Source: DASUZD01 sp036377055
Lineage (GTDB): Bacteria > Actinomycetota > Thermoleophilia > Gaiellales > Gaiellaceae
Length of the DNA stretch: 10,342 nt
Assembly (NCBI GenBank): GCA_036377055.1
Contig: DASUZD010000175.1
Span: 1 to 10,342 of the forward strand
Direction of reading: 5' to 3'
Part shown: positions 1 to 7,328 of the stretch, piece by piece
Layout: each line of letters starts with the position of its first letter
How positions within the stretch are numbered: the first letter of the stretch is position 1
The notes under the pieces: generated by a model
Told to the model about the DNA's origin: nothing
Seen by the model: the letters and a program-made list of their open reading frames with translations, nothing else
The model's database searches: none
Program-made: the position numbers and the translations under genes

Positions 1-16
1 GTCCCCCACGCTGGCT

Positions 17-49
17 AGGCGGTTCCCCGTAGGTCCCGGGGACGCGCCT
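17..49 (-). other. Hairpin following the mini-ORF in the left-edge leader
   Basis: On the minus strand two 5-bp stems are stacked around a 2x2 internal loop. AGGCG (49-45) pairs with CGCCT (21-17), and TCCCC (42-38) pairs with GGGGA (28-24), with a 9-base loop. The hairpin begins directly after the TAG stop of the 13-codon ORF. No U-tract follows, so a simple intrinsic terminator is unlikely. An attenuator-like or structured-leader role is inferred. The sequence continues off the window, so the full fold cannot be judged. Confidence 0.35.
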
Positions 50-91
50 CTACCCGCTGGTACCTCCACTGCCCGTACTGGAATCTTCCAC
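50..91 (-). CDS. Possible 13-residue leader peptide
   Basis: A GTG codon at 91-89 opens a 13-codon frame that reads VEDSSTGSGGTSG and ends in TAG at 52-50. It lies about 10 bases downstream of an unusually strong Shine-Dalgarno (110-96), itself about 15 bases downstream of a -10 box. The peptide is rich in Ser, Gly and Thr, with no run of one amino acid that would suggest classical amino-acid attenuation. A second frame, GTG at 102-100, stays open for 34 codons to the edge and could be the start of a longer gene, but it overlaps the Shine-Dalgarno and has none of its own. Translation is inferred only from layout. Confidence 0.3.
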   Translation of the reverse strand: MEDSSTGSGGTSG

Positions 92-95
92 TGCC

Positions 96-110
96 GGACC
101 ACCTCCTTTC
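96..110 (-). promoter_or_regulatory. Extended Shine-Dalgarno, nearly complementary to the 16S rRNA tail
   Basis: The minus strand reads GAAAGGAGGTGGTCC. This pairs with essentially the whole 16S 3' tail (GGATCACCTCCTTTC), counting one G:U wobble, far beyond the usual 4-6 bases. Other genes here have weak or no Shine-Dalgarno sequences. It sits between the -10 box at 129-124 and the mini-ORF at 91. Confidence 0.55.
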
Positions 111-123
111 CGCGGTACGCCGA

Positions 124-129
124 ATCGTA
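124..129 (-). promoter_or_regulatory. -10 box for the left-edge leader transcript
   Basis: TACGAT lies just after the methyltransferase stop codon, the same hexamer seen before sufS. A start site about 7 bases downstream would give an RNA with a leader of roughly 26 bases before the mini-ORF GTG. No convincing -35 hexamer is visible; TTGTCT is present but 20 bases away. Confidence 0.35.
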
Positions 130-138
130 GCGGACGGC

Positions 139-729
139 CTACGAGCCGAAGACAACCGTGAGCTCGAGCCCGCGGTCGAGCGGCACCGTCACCGACACGA
201 GCGTCGGGTCGGCCTGCCGCGCCTTCGAGTAGGCGCCGAGGGTCTCGACGTGGGAGAGCACGTTGTCGGCGACGACCACGGAACCGGGCCGGAGCTTCTC
301 GCGCGCGAGCTCGAACAGGCGCTCGTAGTCGTCCTTCTCCGCGTCGAGGAAGCAGAGATCGAATGGTCCGTCCAGCTCCGGGATCGCCTCGAATGCGTCG
401 GCGTCGACGAGCTCGGCGACGTCGCTAAGCCCAGCGTCCTCGACGTTGCGCCGCCGCGCGTCGAGCTTCCGCGGGTCGTACTCGAGCGAGACGACTCGCC
501 CGCCGCCGATGCGCGCGCCGGCCGCAAGCCAGATCGTGGAGTACCCGCGCGAGCCGCCGATCTCGAGCACGGAGACCTCCCGGTGCGGCGCGGCGAGCGC
601 GAAGAGAAACTGGCCGGTCGTGCGCGCGACCTGGCGAGCCCGCTCGGGGCCGGGCACGCCCCGCTCGCGCTCCTCCGCATCCTCGCGCTCGAGCCGCCCG
701 AGCACGGCGGCGACGCGCTCGTCGATCAA
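139..729 (-). CDS. SAM-dependent O-methyltransferase (caffeoyl-CoA OMT-like)
   Basis: A 196-residue class I methyltransferase. SAM-binding motif I is VLEIGGSRGYST (55-65), followed by the acidic LEYD (82-85) and an FDLCFLDAEKDDY segment (123-135). That segment and VVVADNVL (151-158) match the cation-dependent, caffeoyl-CoA/catechol-type OMT family, which transfers methyl groups to hydroxyls of small substrates. The substrate cannot be told. The chosen start is TTG at 729, overlapping the Rieske stop as TTGA and preceded by AAGGTGAAGG; an upstream reading would bring in Arg-rich sequence unlike the family, and a GTG about 25 codons inside is the alternative. It is the last gene of the sufS-sufU-Rieske unit. 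A methyltransferase is not a standard Fe-S assembly component, so its role there is open. Family call strong, start moderately sure. Confidence 0.88.
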   Translation of the reverse strand: MIDERVAAVLGRLEREDAEERERGVPGPERARQVARTTGQFLFALAAPHREVSVLEIGGSRGYSTIWLAAGARIGGGRVVSLEYDPRKLDARRRNVEDAGLSDVAELVDADAFEAIPELDGPFDLCFLDAEKDDYERLFELAREKLRPGSVVVADNVLSHVETLGAYSKARQADPTLVSVTVPLDRGLELTVVFGS

Positions 730-1040
730 GCGACCTTCACCTTCACGATCCCGTCCTCGACGCGCACGGGAAACGTCTCGACGGGAAAGACCGCAGGGAG
801 CGTGAGCGGCTCGCCGGTGCGGATGTCGATGTGCGCGCCGTGACGCGGGCAGACGGCGTAGCCCTCGTCGAGGTCGAAGTCGCCCTCGCAGAGCGGCCCG
901 TCGTCGTGCGAGCACCGATCCTCGAGCGCGTAGTACTCGCCGCCCAAGTTGTAGACGCCGACCGAGATCTCGCCTGCGTGGACGATCTTTACCTCGCCCG
1001 GCGGCAGCTCCTCGACCGGGCAGACGTCGAGCTCGGCCAA
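726..1040 (-). CDS. Rieske [2Fe-2S] ferredoxin-like protein
   Basis: A 104-residue single-domain Rieske protein. The cluster ligands are seen as CSH (Cys43, His45) and CPRH (Cys64, His67), the spacing of soluble ferredoxins of ring-hydroxylating oxygenase type. There is no signal peptide or membrane anchor, so it is a cytoplasmic electron carrier, or a protein receiving or protecting Fe-S intermediates. Small Rieske proteins of this type are often encoded inside actinobacterial suf operons; their exact job there is unsettled. The start is TTG at 1040, one base after the sufU stop with no clear Shine-Dalgarno, so translation probably depends on coupling. Its TGA overlaps the start of the methyltransferase gene. 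No oxygenase partner is encoded nearby, arguing against a dioxygenase ferredoxin. Domain call strong, role inferred. Confidence 0.9.
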   Translation of the reverse strand: MAELDVCPVEELPPGEVKIVHAGEISVGVYNLGGEYYALEDRCSHDDGPLCEGDFDLDEGYAVCPRHGAHIDIRTGEPLTLPAVFPVETFPVRVEDGIVKVKVA

Positions 1041-1041
1041 G

Positions 1042-1476
1042 CTAGCCGAGCGTCAGGTCGTCGAGGCCGGCCGCCTCTTCCGGAAGCGGCGTCCCCTTCC
1101 CCTTGTGCAGCGCGACCTTCAGCGTCCAGAGCCCGAGCAACGCACACTTGAGCCGGATCGGCGTCAGCGGGATGCCGATCTCCTCGAGCAGGTCATCCTT
1201 CGACATGGTCGCGACCGTCTCGGCACTTCGGCCCTTGACCATCTCCATCAGCATCGACGTCGCCGCCTGGCTGATCGCGCAGCCCCGGCCGGAGAACATG
1301 ACCTCGTCGATCGTGTCGCCGTCGGGCTCGAAGCTGACGTAGATCGACACCTCGTCACCGCAGAGCGGGTTCTGGCCTTCGGCGCTGACGTCGGCGTCCT
1401 CGATCACCCCGTGCCCGCGCGGGTTCTTGTAGTGGTCGAGAATGACCTCGCGGTAGAGCTGGTCGAACTCACTCAC
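1042..1476 (-). CDS. sufU: SufU-type Fe-S cluster sulfurtransferase/scaffold
   Basis: A 144-residue protein that accepts sulfur from SufS and passes it to cluster assembly. It has the three family cysteines, NPLCGDE (Cys39, with Asp41), SGRGCAISQA (Cys66) and RLKCALLG (Cys111); Cys39, Asp41, Cys66 and Cys111 would form the zinc site of SufU. The residue before the last cysteine is Lys as in SufU, not His as in IscU. However, Cys66 and Cys111 are only 45 apart, as in IscU, whereas Bacillus and Mycobacterium SufU carry an extra segment of roughly 18-20 residues there. The GTG start at 1476 overlaps the sufS TGA as GTGA, so the two are coupled and probably made in matched amounts. Family certain; SufU-like zinc chemistry versus scaffold behaviour is inferred. 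Confidence 0.92.
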   Translation of the reverse strand: MSEFDQLYREVILDHYKNPRGHGVIEDADVSAEGQNPLCGDEVSIYVSFEPDGDTIDEVMFSGRGCAISQAATSMLMEMVKGRSAETVATMSKDDLLEEIGIPLTPIRLKCALLGLWTLKVALHKGKGTPLPEEAAGLDDLTLG

Positions 1477-2717
1477 GTGAAGAGCCTCCGCGCCTTGTCG
1501 ACGCCCTCGACGAGCCGGTCGACCTCCTCAGGCAGGCTGTAGAGGTAGAAGCTCGCGCGGTTCGTCGCGGCGACGCCGAGCTTCGACATCAGCGGCTGGC
1601 AGCAGTGGTGGCCGGCCCTGATCGCGACGCCGTCCATATCCAGCACCTGCGCGACGTCGTGCGGATGGACGCCTTCGAGGTTGAAGGAGACGATCCCCGC
1701 GCGGCGCTCCGGCGGCGGCCCATACAGGCGGATGCCCGGGATCTCGCCGAGCTTCTCGAGCGCCTGAGCGGCGAGCCCGCGCTCGTGCTCCTCGATCGCG
1801 TCCAGCCCGATCTCCGAGAGGTAGTCGACCGCGGCGCCAAACCCGACGGCCTCGGCGATCGGCTGCGTTCCCGCCTCGAACTTCGCCGGCACCTGGCCCC
1901 ACGTCGTCTTGTCCAGCTTCACCGAGCGGATCATGTGGCCGCCGAGGTTGAACGGCGCCATCGACTCGAGCAGCTCGAGCCGCCCCCAGAGAGCGCCGAC
2001 GCTCGTCGGGCCGCACATCTTGTGCGCGGAGAACGCAAGGAAGTCGCACCCGAGCGCCTGGGCGTCGACTGCGTGGTGCGGTGCGGCCTGCGCCGCGTCG
2101 ACGACCAGGATCGCGCCGCGCTCGTGCGCCCACGGCGCGAGCGCCTCGACGCGATTGATCGTCCCGAGCGCATTCGAGACGAGGTTCACCGCGACGACCT
2201 TCACCCGGTCGGACCCTACGGTCTCGTCGAGCGCGTCGAGACGCAGCTCGCCGTGGTCGTCGAGCGGGATCGCCCGGAACTCGGCGCCGGTTCGCTGCGC
2301 GATGTACTGCCATGGGACGAAGTTCGAGTGGTGCTCCAGCTCCGTGACGAGGACGACGTCGCCGGGGCCGAGGTTGTCGAGCCCCCACGCGTACGCGACG
2401 AGGTTGAGCCCTTCGGTCGCGCCCCGCACGAAGACGATCTCGCGTGACGAGGGCGCGTTGACGAAGCGCGCGACCTTCTCCCGCGCCCCCTCGTACTCCG
2501 CGGTCGCGCGCTCGGAGAGCGTGTAGACGCCGCGGTGGACGTTGGCGTACGAGGTCTCGTAGAACGTGCGCAGCTTGTCGAGCACCTGGCGCGGCTTGTG
2601 CGCCGTCACCGCCGAGTCGAGGTAGGCGAGCGGCTTGCCGTGGATCGGCTGCTCGAAGATCGGGAAGTCGGCGCGAAGCTTCCGCGCGTCGAGCTTCGTC
2701 TGCTGGGTCACCGCCAC
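1473..2717 (-). CDS. sufS: Cysteine desulfurase SufS
   Basis: A 414-residue PLP enzyme that converts cysteine to alanine and holds the sulfur as a persulfide for SufU. The PLP lysine is in SAHKM (Lys233); ELEHHSN (His129/His130) and VVDAAQ (206-210) are the cofactor pocket. RAGHHCCQP holds the catalytic cysteine (Cys372), with a second cysteine beside it. This is the short-loop group II type. The N-terminal LDSAVTAHKP departs from the common LDxAAxxQKP. The start chosen is GTG at 2717, because TACGAT ends exactly 6 bases before it, as with other leaderless starts here. An in-frame GTG two codons later is possible, and the longer upstream reading adds Arg/Gly/Pro-rich sequence overlapping the previous gene. 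First gene of a coupled operon; sufBCD are not nearby. Confidence 0.95.
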   Translation of the reverse strand: MAVTQQTKLDARKLRADFPIFEQPIHGKPLAYLDSAVTAHKPRQVLDKLRTFYETSYANVHRGVYTLSERATAEYEGAREKVARFVNAPSSREIVFVRGATEGLNLVAYAWGLDNLGPGDVVLVTELEHHSNFVPWQYIAQRTGAEFRAIPLDDHGELRLDALDETVGSDRVKVVAVNLVSNALGTINRVEALAPWAHERGAILVVDAAQAAPHHAVDAQALGCDFLAFSAHKMCGPTSVGALWGRLELLESMAPFNLGGHMIRSVKLDKTTWGQVPAKFEAGTQPIAEAVGFGAAVDYLSEIGLDAIEEHERGLAAQALEKLGEIPGIRLYGPPPERRAGIVSFNLEGVHPHDVAQVLDMDGVAIRAGHHCCQPLMSKLGVAATNRASFYLYSLPEEVDRLVEGVDKARRLFT

Positions 2718-2723
2718 GGTTCC

Positions 2724-2729
2724 ATCGTA
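2724..2729 (-). promoter_or_regulatory. -10 box of the sufS operon, leaderless layout
   Basis: TACGAT fits TANNNT and is followed by exactly 6 bases and then the sufS GTG, so transcription would begin at or next to the start codon. The -35 position at 17-base spacing (about 2747-2752) reads CGGGTC, a poor match, and lies in the dyad at 2734-2751. This suggests an activator or repressor rather than a strong constitutive promoter. Confidence 0.5.
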
Positions 2730-2733
2730 CCGA

Positions 2734-2751
2734 GGGTCGGCCGTCCGACCC
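2734..2751. promoter_or_regulatory. Inverted repeat at the sufS promoter (operator or terminator stem)
   Basis: GGGTCGG-CCGT-CCGACCC is a perfect 7-bp-arm inverted repeat with a 4-base centre. It starts 3 bases after the CGNR gene stop and ends 4 bases before the sufS -10 box, covering the expected -35 site. It could be an operator for an Fe-S-sensing regulator, or a hairpin ending the CGNR transcript. No U-tract follows on the minus strand, which favours the operator reading. It does not match a regulator site I can name. Confidence 0.45.
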
Positions 2752-2754
2752 GTT

Positions 2755-3300
2755 TCAGGCCCCGGGACGCCTGCGCCGCCGCGACGCGGCCTGATTCGCA
2801 CGGTCCGCGCAGAGTTCGCAGCAATACCGGCGGCTTCGGTTCCGCGAGCGGTCGACGAAGACGCAACGGCACGGCGCGGCGCTGCAGTGTCCGAAACGCC
2901 CTAGGCCGTGCTCGCGAATCGCCTCGAGCAAGCCGAGAGCAGCAGCGGGCGCGACCACGTCGATCGGCCGCCCCTCGCGCGGGCCATAGCGGAGCCGCCA
3001 CCTGCGGCCGACGCGTTCGAGCTGTGGCGGCTCGCCGAAGTCGCGCAGGATCGCATTCAACGCCTCGACGGCCTCGTCCTCGCTCGCGGCGTCGAAGCCG
3101 CGTCGAAGCCGCTCGCGGAGGTCGCGAGCCGCCTGGATGTCGTCCTCGCCCACGCTGGCCGACACCCCGTGGAAGTCGAGGTAGTAGCGGAGCCAGCGCG
3201 TGCTCAGGAGATCCGGCTCAGGCTCGAGCTCGTCCCACGAGTTGAGGAGGTCGACGGCGAGCGCGACTCCGCCTCCTCGTCCTAACTTCGTCAGTGGCAT
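2755..3300 (-). CDS. CGNR zinc-finger / ABATE-domain putative transcription regulator
   Basis: A 181-residue protein with an N-terminal ABATE-like region (about 12-130; VALAVDLLNSW fits its usual opening) and a C-terminal zinc finger. The finger reads GRFGHCSAAPC (Cys139, Cys144), then VFVDRSRNRSRRYC (Cys160) and Cys164, followed by a basic tail. This matches the CGNR family, thought to be DNA-binding stress or metabolic regulators in actinobacteria. The eponymous CGNR is CADR here, and two extra cysteines (146, 161) are present. The start is ATG at 3300, one of only two ATG starts in the window; no clear promoter or Shine-Dalgarno is visible. It lies directly upstream of sufS in the same direction and divergent from the secreted gene at 3352, so it could regulate either; this is inference. 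Confidence 0.88.
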   Translation of the reverse strand: MPLTKLGRGGGVALAVDLLNSWDELEPEPDLLSTRWLRYYLDFHGVSASVGEDDIQAARDLRERLRRGFDAASEDEAVEALNAILRDFGEPPQLERVGRRWRLRYGPREGRPIDVVAPAAALGLLEAIREHGLGRFGHCSAAPCRCVFVDRSRNRSRRYCCELCADRANQAASRRRRRPGA

Positions 3301-3340
3301 AAGCGTCTAATGATGCTGACAAGAGCAGCCTGCACGACGA

Positions 3341-3347
3341 GGGAGGG
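3341..3347 (+). promoter_or_regulatory. Shine-Dalgarno deciding the start of the secreted-protein gene
   Basis: GGGAGGG lies 4 bases before ATG at 3352. It picks this start over the in-frame ATGs at 3310 and 3313 and places the hydrophobic signal peptide at the extreme N-terminus, as expected. Confidence 0.6.
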
Positions 3348-3351
3348 ATCG

Positions 3352-3858
3352 ATGAAGACGCTTCGCACGCTGGTCTCGATCAGCATCCTGACGCTTGCGC
3401 TCGGTGCGGCGAACGCGACCGCCGCGGCTCCGACGGTGACCGAGACGCACGTCGACCGTACGCGGGTGGTCGCCGCCAACCCCGACACCTGCCCCTTCGA
3501 CTTCGTCGTCCACTCCGAGGGCTTCCGTCGCGACACGCTCTTCTCCGACGGACGCTCGACGATCCTCCTCCACGACTTCACCGTGACGTACACGAACCCG
3601 GCCGCGGGGAAGAGCGTCCGCAGCGTCCTCGCCGGGCCGGTGATCGTCGAGCCGAACGCCGACGGCACGATCACCGTGATCGTGGACGGCAACGACGGCC
3701 TCTTTACGATCCCGGGTGAGGGAATCGTCTTCGGCGACGTCGGGCGGCTCGTCTACGTCGCGAGCCCCGACGACCCGTTCACGCCGCTCGAGATCCTCCA
3801 GTCGACGGGCCACCAGGATCCGTCTCCCTTCCCGGCCGTCTGCGCGGGCCTCGTGTAG
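3352..3858 (+). CDS. Small secreted protein of unknown function
   Basis: 168 residues. The N-terminus MKTLRTLVSISILTLALGAANATA is a textbook Sec signal peptide: basic start, hydrophobic core about 6-20, likely cleavage near ATA-AP around residue 26. The mature part looks beta-rich, with repeated short strands (FTVTYTNPAAGKSV, TITVIVDGNDG) and two cysteines (Cys47 in TCPFDF and Cys164 in AVCAGL) that could form a disulfide joining both ends. The pattern CPF, DGR, TNPxxGKSV, PGEG, GR, AVC resembles secreted proteins of unknown function that I have seen repeatedly in soil Actinobacteria; I cannot name a family. The start is set by the GGGAGGG site. It converges on the propeller gene, with 4 bases between stop codons. 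Confidence 0.82.
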   Translation: MKTLRTLVSISILTLALGAANATAAAPTVTETHVDRTRVVAANPDTCPFDFVVHSEGFRRDTLFSDGRSTILLHDFTVTYTNPAAGKSVRSVLAGPVIVEPNADGTITVIVDGNDGLFTIPGEGIVFGDVGRLVYVASPDDPFTPLEILQSTGHQDPSPFPAVCAGLV

Positions 3859-3862
3859 CCGT

Positions 3863-5176
3863 TCAGCGAGAGACCTCTTCGCAGTCGCGGGCGACGACGT
3901 CGCGGGCGTCCGCGAGCACGCGATCGGACCCGAGCCCGCAACGAACGACGTCGCGCTCGCCGTCGCGGACGCGGATCAGGTCGGGACCCGGGCCGCCGTC
4001 GATCCGGTCCCGGCCTGCGCCGCCCACGAGCACGTCGCCGTAGAGGCCGCCCGAGATCCAGTCGTCGCCTCGACCGCCGGCGATCTCGTCGTGGCCGTCG
4101 CCGCCGGCGATTCGGTCGTCGCCGCCGAGGCCGCGGATCAGGTCGAGGTAGGGCGTCCCTCGGATCGTGTCCGCATGGGACGTCCCGACGATGTGGCAGT
4201 CGCTCGTCCGGCGGCGCTGACGGCTACCGCGCTCCGGCCGCATCACGTAGATGCCCCACCGCTCGCACTCGCGGCCCGCGGCAAAAGCGAGCTGCGCGCC
4301 CGTCGGTGACCAGCGAACGGGGCTGTAGGGATGGACGTCGTCGGCGAGCTTCTGGAGCGCCGTCCCGTCGGGCGACACCGTGTACAGCGCGAACTGGTAC
4401 GGGGTCGCGCCGCCGAGCCGATGCTCGCGATCGCTGATGAACGCGATCCGAGTCCCGCTCGGCGACCACTGCGGGAGCCGGTCGTCCGCGGCCTGATCGG
4501 GAGGGAGTAGCGGACGCAGGTTCGTCCCGTCCTCGCCGACGAGCCAGATCCGGAAGCGGTACGTCGCGGCCGACTCGAACGCGATCGTCTTCCCGTCGGG
4601 CGACCACGAGGGGTTGACGTTCTGGTTCGGCCCCGAGAAGACCGTGTGGAGGTCGCTCCCGTCGGCGTTCACGACCTCGAGCGAGGTCGTGAGGTCTCCG
4701 GGATCGACCGTCGTGAACGCGATCTTCGTCCCGTCCGGCGACCAGGCTGGCCCTTGATCCCAGCTCGCACCGAGCCGGATGCGTGCAATGGGTCGGTCCG
4801 GCGTCCCATCGGGCGGATGCACGACGATCTGCCCGCTGCGTACGTAGCCGAGGGCGCCGCCGCGCGAGTAGCCGAACGCGACGCCGTCGAACACGAGCAC
4901 GAGCTCGTCATACGGAAAGGACGCAAGCCTCGTCCGCTCGCCGACGACCGTCGCGAGCTCCCGCCCGTCGGGGCGCCACGCGACGACGGCGCCGGGCCCG
5001 CGCGTGGTCGCCTGGCCGCTCCCTGCGCCGACGACGTACGCGCCTCCGCCCTGCGCGCCGGGCTCGACGTCGCGACGGAAGCCGACGTAGCGGGCATCCG
5101 GCGACCAAACCGGGTACGCGTCCTGGGGCGCGGGGTTCGTGGGGTAGAGGAACGCCGCGAGCAGGAGCGTGAGCAC
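3863..5176 (-). CDS. Secreted TolB/WD40-like beta-propeller with RTX-type calcium-binding tail
   Basis: 437 residues. A short hydrophobic N-terminus (LTLLLAAFLYPT, 2-13) suggests export, though the basic n-region is missing. Propeller repeats of the TolB/PD40 type follow, with WSPD-like signatures at W24, W67 (WRPD), W145, W191, W237 (WSPS) and W289 (WSPT), most followed by a xxIAF strand. From about 335 to 400 come glycine/aspartate repeats of the hemolysin-type nonapeptide kind (GLGGDDRIAGG, GGRGDDWISGG, GGAGRDRIDGG), which fold into a calcium-binding beta-roll. Four cysteines (304, 327, 413, 432) could make disulfides. The start is GTG at 5176, with a stop codon a few codons upstream in frame and TACCGT 6 bases before it. 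Function unknown: surface binding or recognition is inferred, and no catalytic motif is visible. Confidence 0.85.
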   Translation of the reverse strand: MLTLLLAAFLYPTNPAPQDAYPVWSPDARYVGFRRDVEPGAQGGGAYVVGAGSGQATTRGPGAVVAWRPDGRELATVVGERTRLASFPYDELVLVFDGVAFGYSRGGALGYVRSGQIVVHPPDGTPDRPIARIRLGASWDQGPAWSPDGTKIAFTTVDPGDLTTSLEVVNADGSDLHTVFSGPNQNVNPSWSPDGKTIAFESAATYRFRIWLVGEDGTNLRPLLPPDQAADDRLPQWSPSGTRIAFISDREHRLGGATPYQFALYTVSPDGTALQKLADDVHPYSPVRWSPTGAQLAFAAGRECERWGIYVMRPERGSRQRRRTSDCHIVGTSHADTIRGTPYLDLIRGLGGDDRIAGGDGHDEIAGGRGDDWISGGLYGDVLVGGAGRDRIDGGPGPDLIRVRDGERDVVRCGLGSDRVLADARDVVARDCEEVSR

Positions 5177-5182
5177 ACCCGA

Positions 5183-5188
5183 ACGGTA
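5183..5188 (-). promoter_or_regulatory. -10 box of the propeller-RTX gene, leaderless layout
   Basis: TACCGT lies exactly 6 bases before the GTG at 5176. The -35 region is unremarkable. It shares the 76-bp intergenic stretch with the divergent ettA promoter. Confidence 0.45.
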
Positions 5189-5238
5189 CGGCGCGCGCTG
5201 TTAGCGACGAGTGAGGCGCGCGTAAGGAGTTCCGCCGC

Positions 5239-5244
5239 TATCGT
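5239..5244 (+). promoter_or_regulatory. -10 box of ettA
   Basis: TATCGT is followed by 8 bases and the GTG at 5253, giving a leaderless or nearly leaderless transcript. No clear -35 is seen. AAGGAG at 5224-5229 lies upstream of this box and is too far from the start to act as a Shine-Dalgarno. Confidence 0.4.
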
Positions 5245-5252
5245 CGCCGCCG

Positions 5253-6911
<1,659 letters not shown>

Positions 6912-6918
6912 GTGCGCC

Positions 6919-6937
6919 TTGTGGCTCTGAGCCACAA
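6919..6937. repeat. Perfect palindrome, copy 1
   Basis: TTGTGGCTC-T-GAGCCACAA has 9-bp arms around one central base. It lies between the ettA stop (6911) and the stop of the convergent small gene (6945-6943). As RNA it would form a short stem from either strand, so it may also end both transcripts, although no U-tract follows. An identical core occurs at 7331-7349. Confidence 0.85.
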
Positions 6938-6942
6938 ACCGT

Positions 6943-7263
6943 CTAAACCGGCCACCGTTCGCTCACGTCGGCCACCCGTTCGGCGATCTCGTAGGCGTTG
7001 ACGACGCGGCCTCGGCGAAGATCTCGCTCGATGTCGGAAGCGATCTTCAGTAGCGCTCGACGCCGCTCTCGCGCCGCGTCCTCGCGCCTCCGCTTTTCGA
7101 TCAGGTGGCGGCGGAGATGCACGTAGCTCGGGCGGGTCAGATCCAGAGCCCATGCCGCCTGACCGACCCGTCGGCACACCTCCGCGAGAGGCTCATCGCG
7201 CACGTCGAGCCGGCGGACAGCGTCGAGGATGCGCGGGTCGTAGCGCGGGGCGGACGGAACCAC
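6943..7263 (-). CDS. Small basic putative DNA-binding protein
   Basis: 106 residues, no family I can name. Residues 8-55 (YDPRILDAVRRLD, then PLAEVCRRVGQAAWAL and RPSYVHLRRHL) look like three helices with a helix-turn-helix-like arrangement, the last helix carrying Ser-Tyr-His-Arg-Arg. Residues 56-85 are highly charged (EKRRREDAARERRRALL), probably one long helix, and the end NAYEIAERVADV is a further helix. A DNA-binding role is inferred. The GTG start at 7263 is chosen because GATCAT lies 6 bases before it and upstream sequence loses any coherent pattern. Third-position GC is visibly lower than in ettA or yceH. It is bracketed by two copies of one palindrome. Coding status is likely, not certain. 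Confidence 0.62.
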   Translation of the reverse strand: MVPSAPRYDPRILDAVRRLDVRDEPLAEVCRRVGQAAWALDLTRPSYVHLRRHLIEKRRREDAARERRRALLKIASDIERDLRRGRVVNAYEIAERVADVSERWPV

Positions 7264-7269
7264 GACTCG

Positions 7270-7298
7270 ATGATCGCGCCGTACCGAAGCGAGCTTCG
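7270..7298 (-). promoter_or_regulatory. Possible promoter and dyad of the small DNA-binding gene
   Basis: GATCAT (7275-7270, minus) ends 6 bases before the GTG at 7263 but matches TANNNT poorly. CGAAGC-GA-GCTTCG (7285-7298), an inverted repeat with 6-bp arms, covers the expected -35 area. An autoregulatory site is a reasonable inference; each element alone is weak. Confidence 0.3.
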
Positions 7299-7328
7299 TG
7301 CCAACTCCGTGCCGTCTCGCGCTTCGGT

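Noticed and set aside
96..110. Possible 3' end of a 16S rRNA gene on the plus strand (GGACCACCTCCTTTC)
   Set aside because: Only this 15-base tail resembles 16S; the bases before it do not match the conserved helix 45 region. The minus-strand reading as a Shine-Dalgarno, with a -10 box and mini-ORF in order, explains it better.
730..915. N-terminal extension of the O-methyltransferase
   Set aside because: This stretch is antisense-like Arg-rich sequence lying inside the Rieske gene; the TTGA junction gives a family-length protein.
6912..6942. Classical intrinsic terminator after ettA
   Set aside because: The palindrome can form a stem, but no U-run follows on either strand and an identical copy lies in a promoter region, so termination is not its clear purpose.
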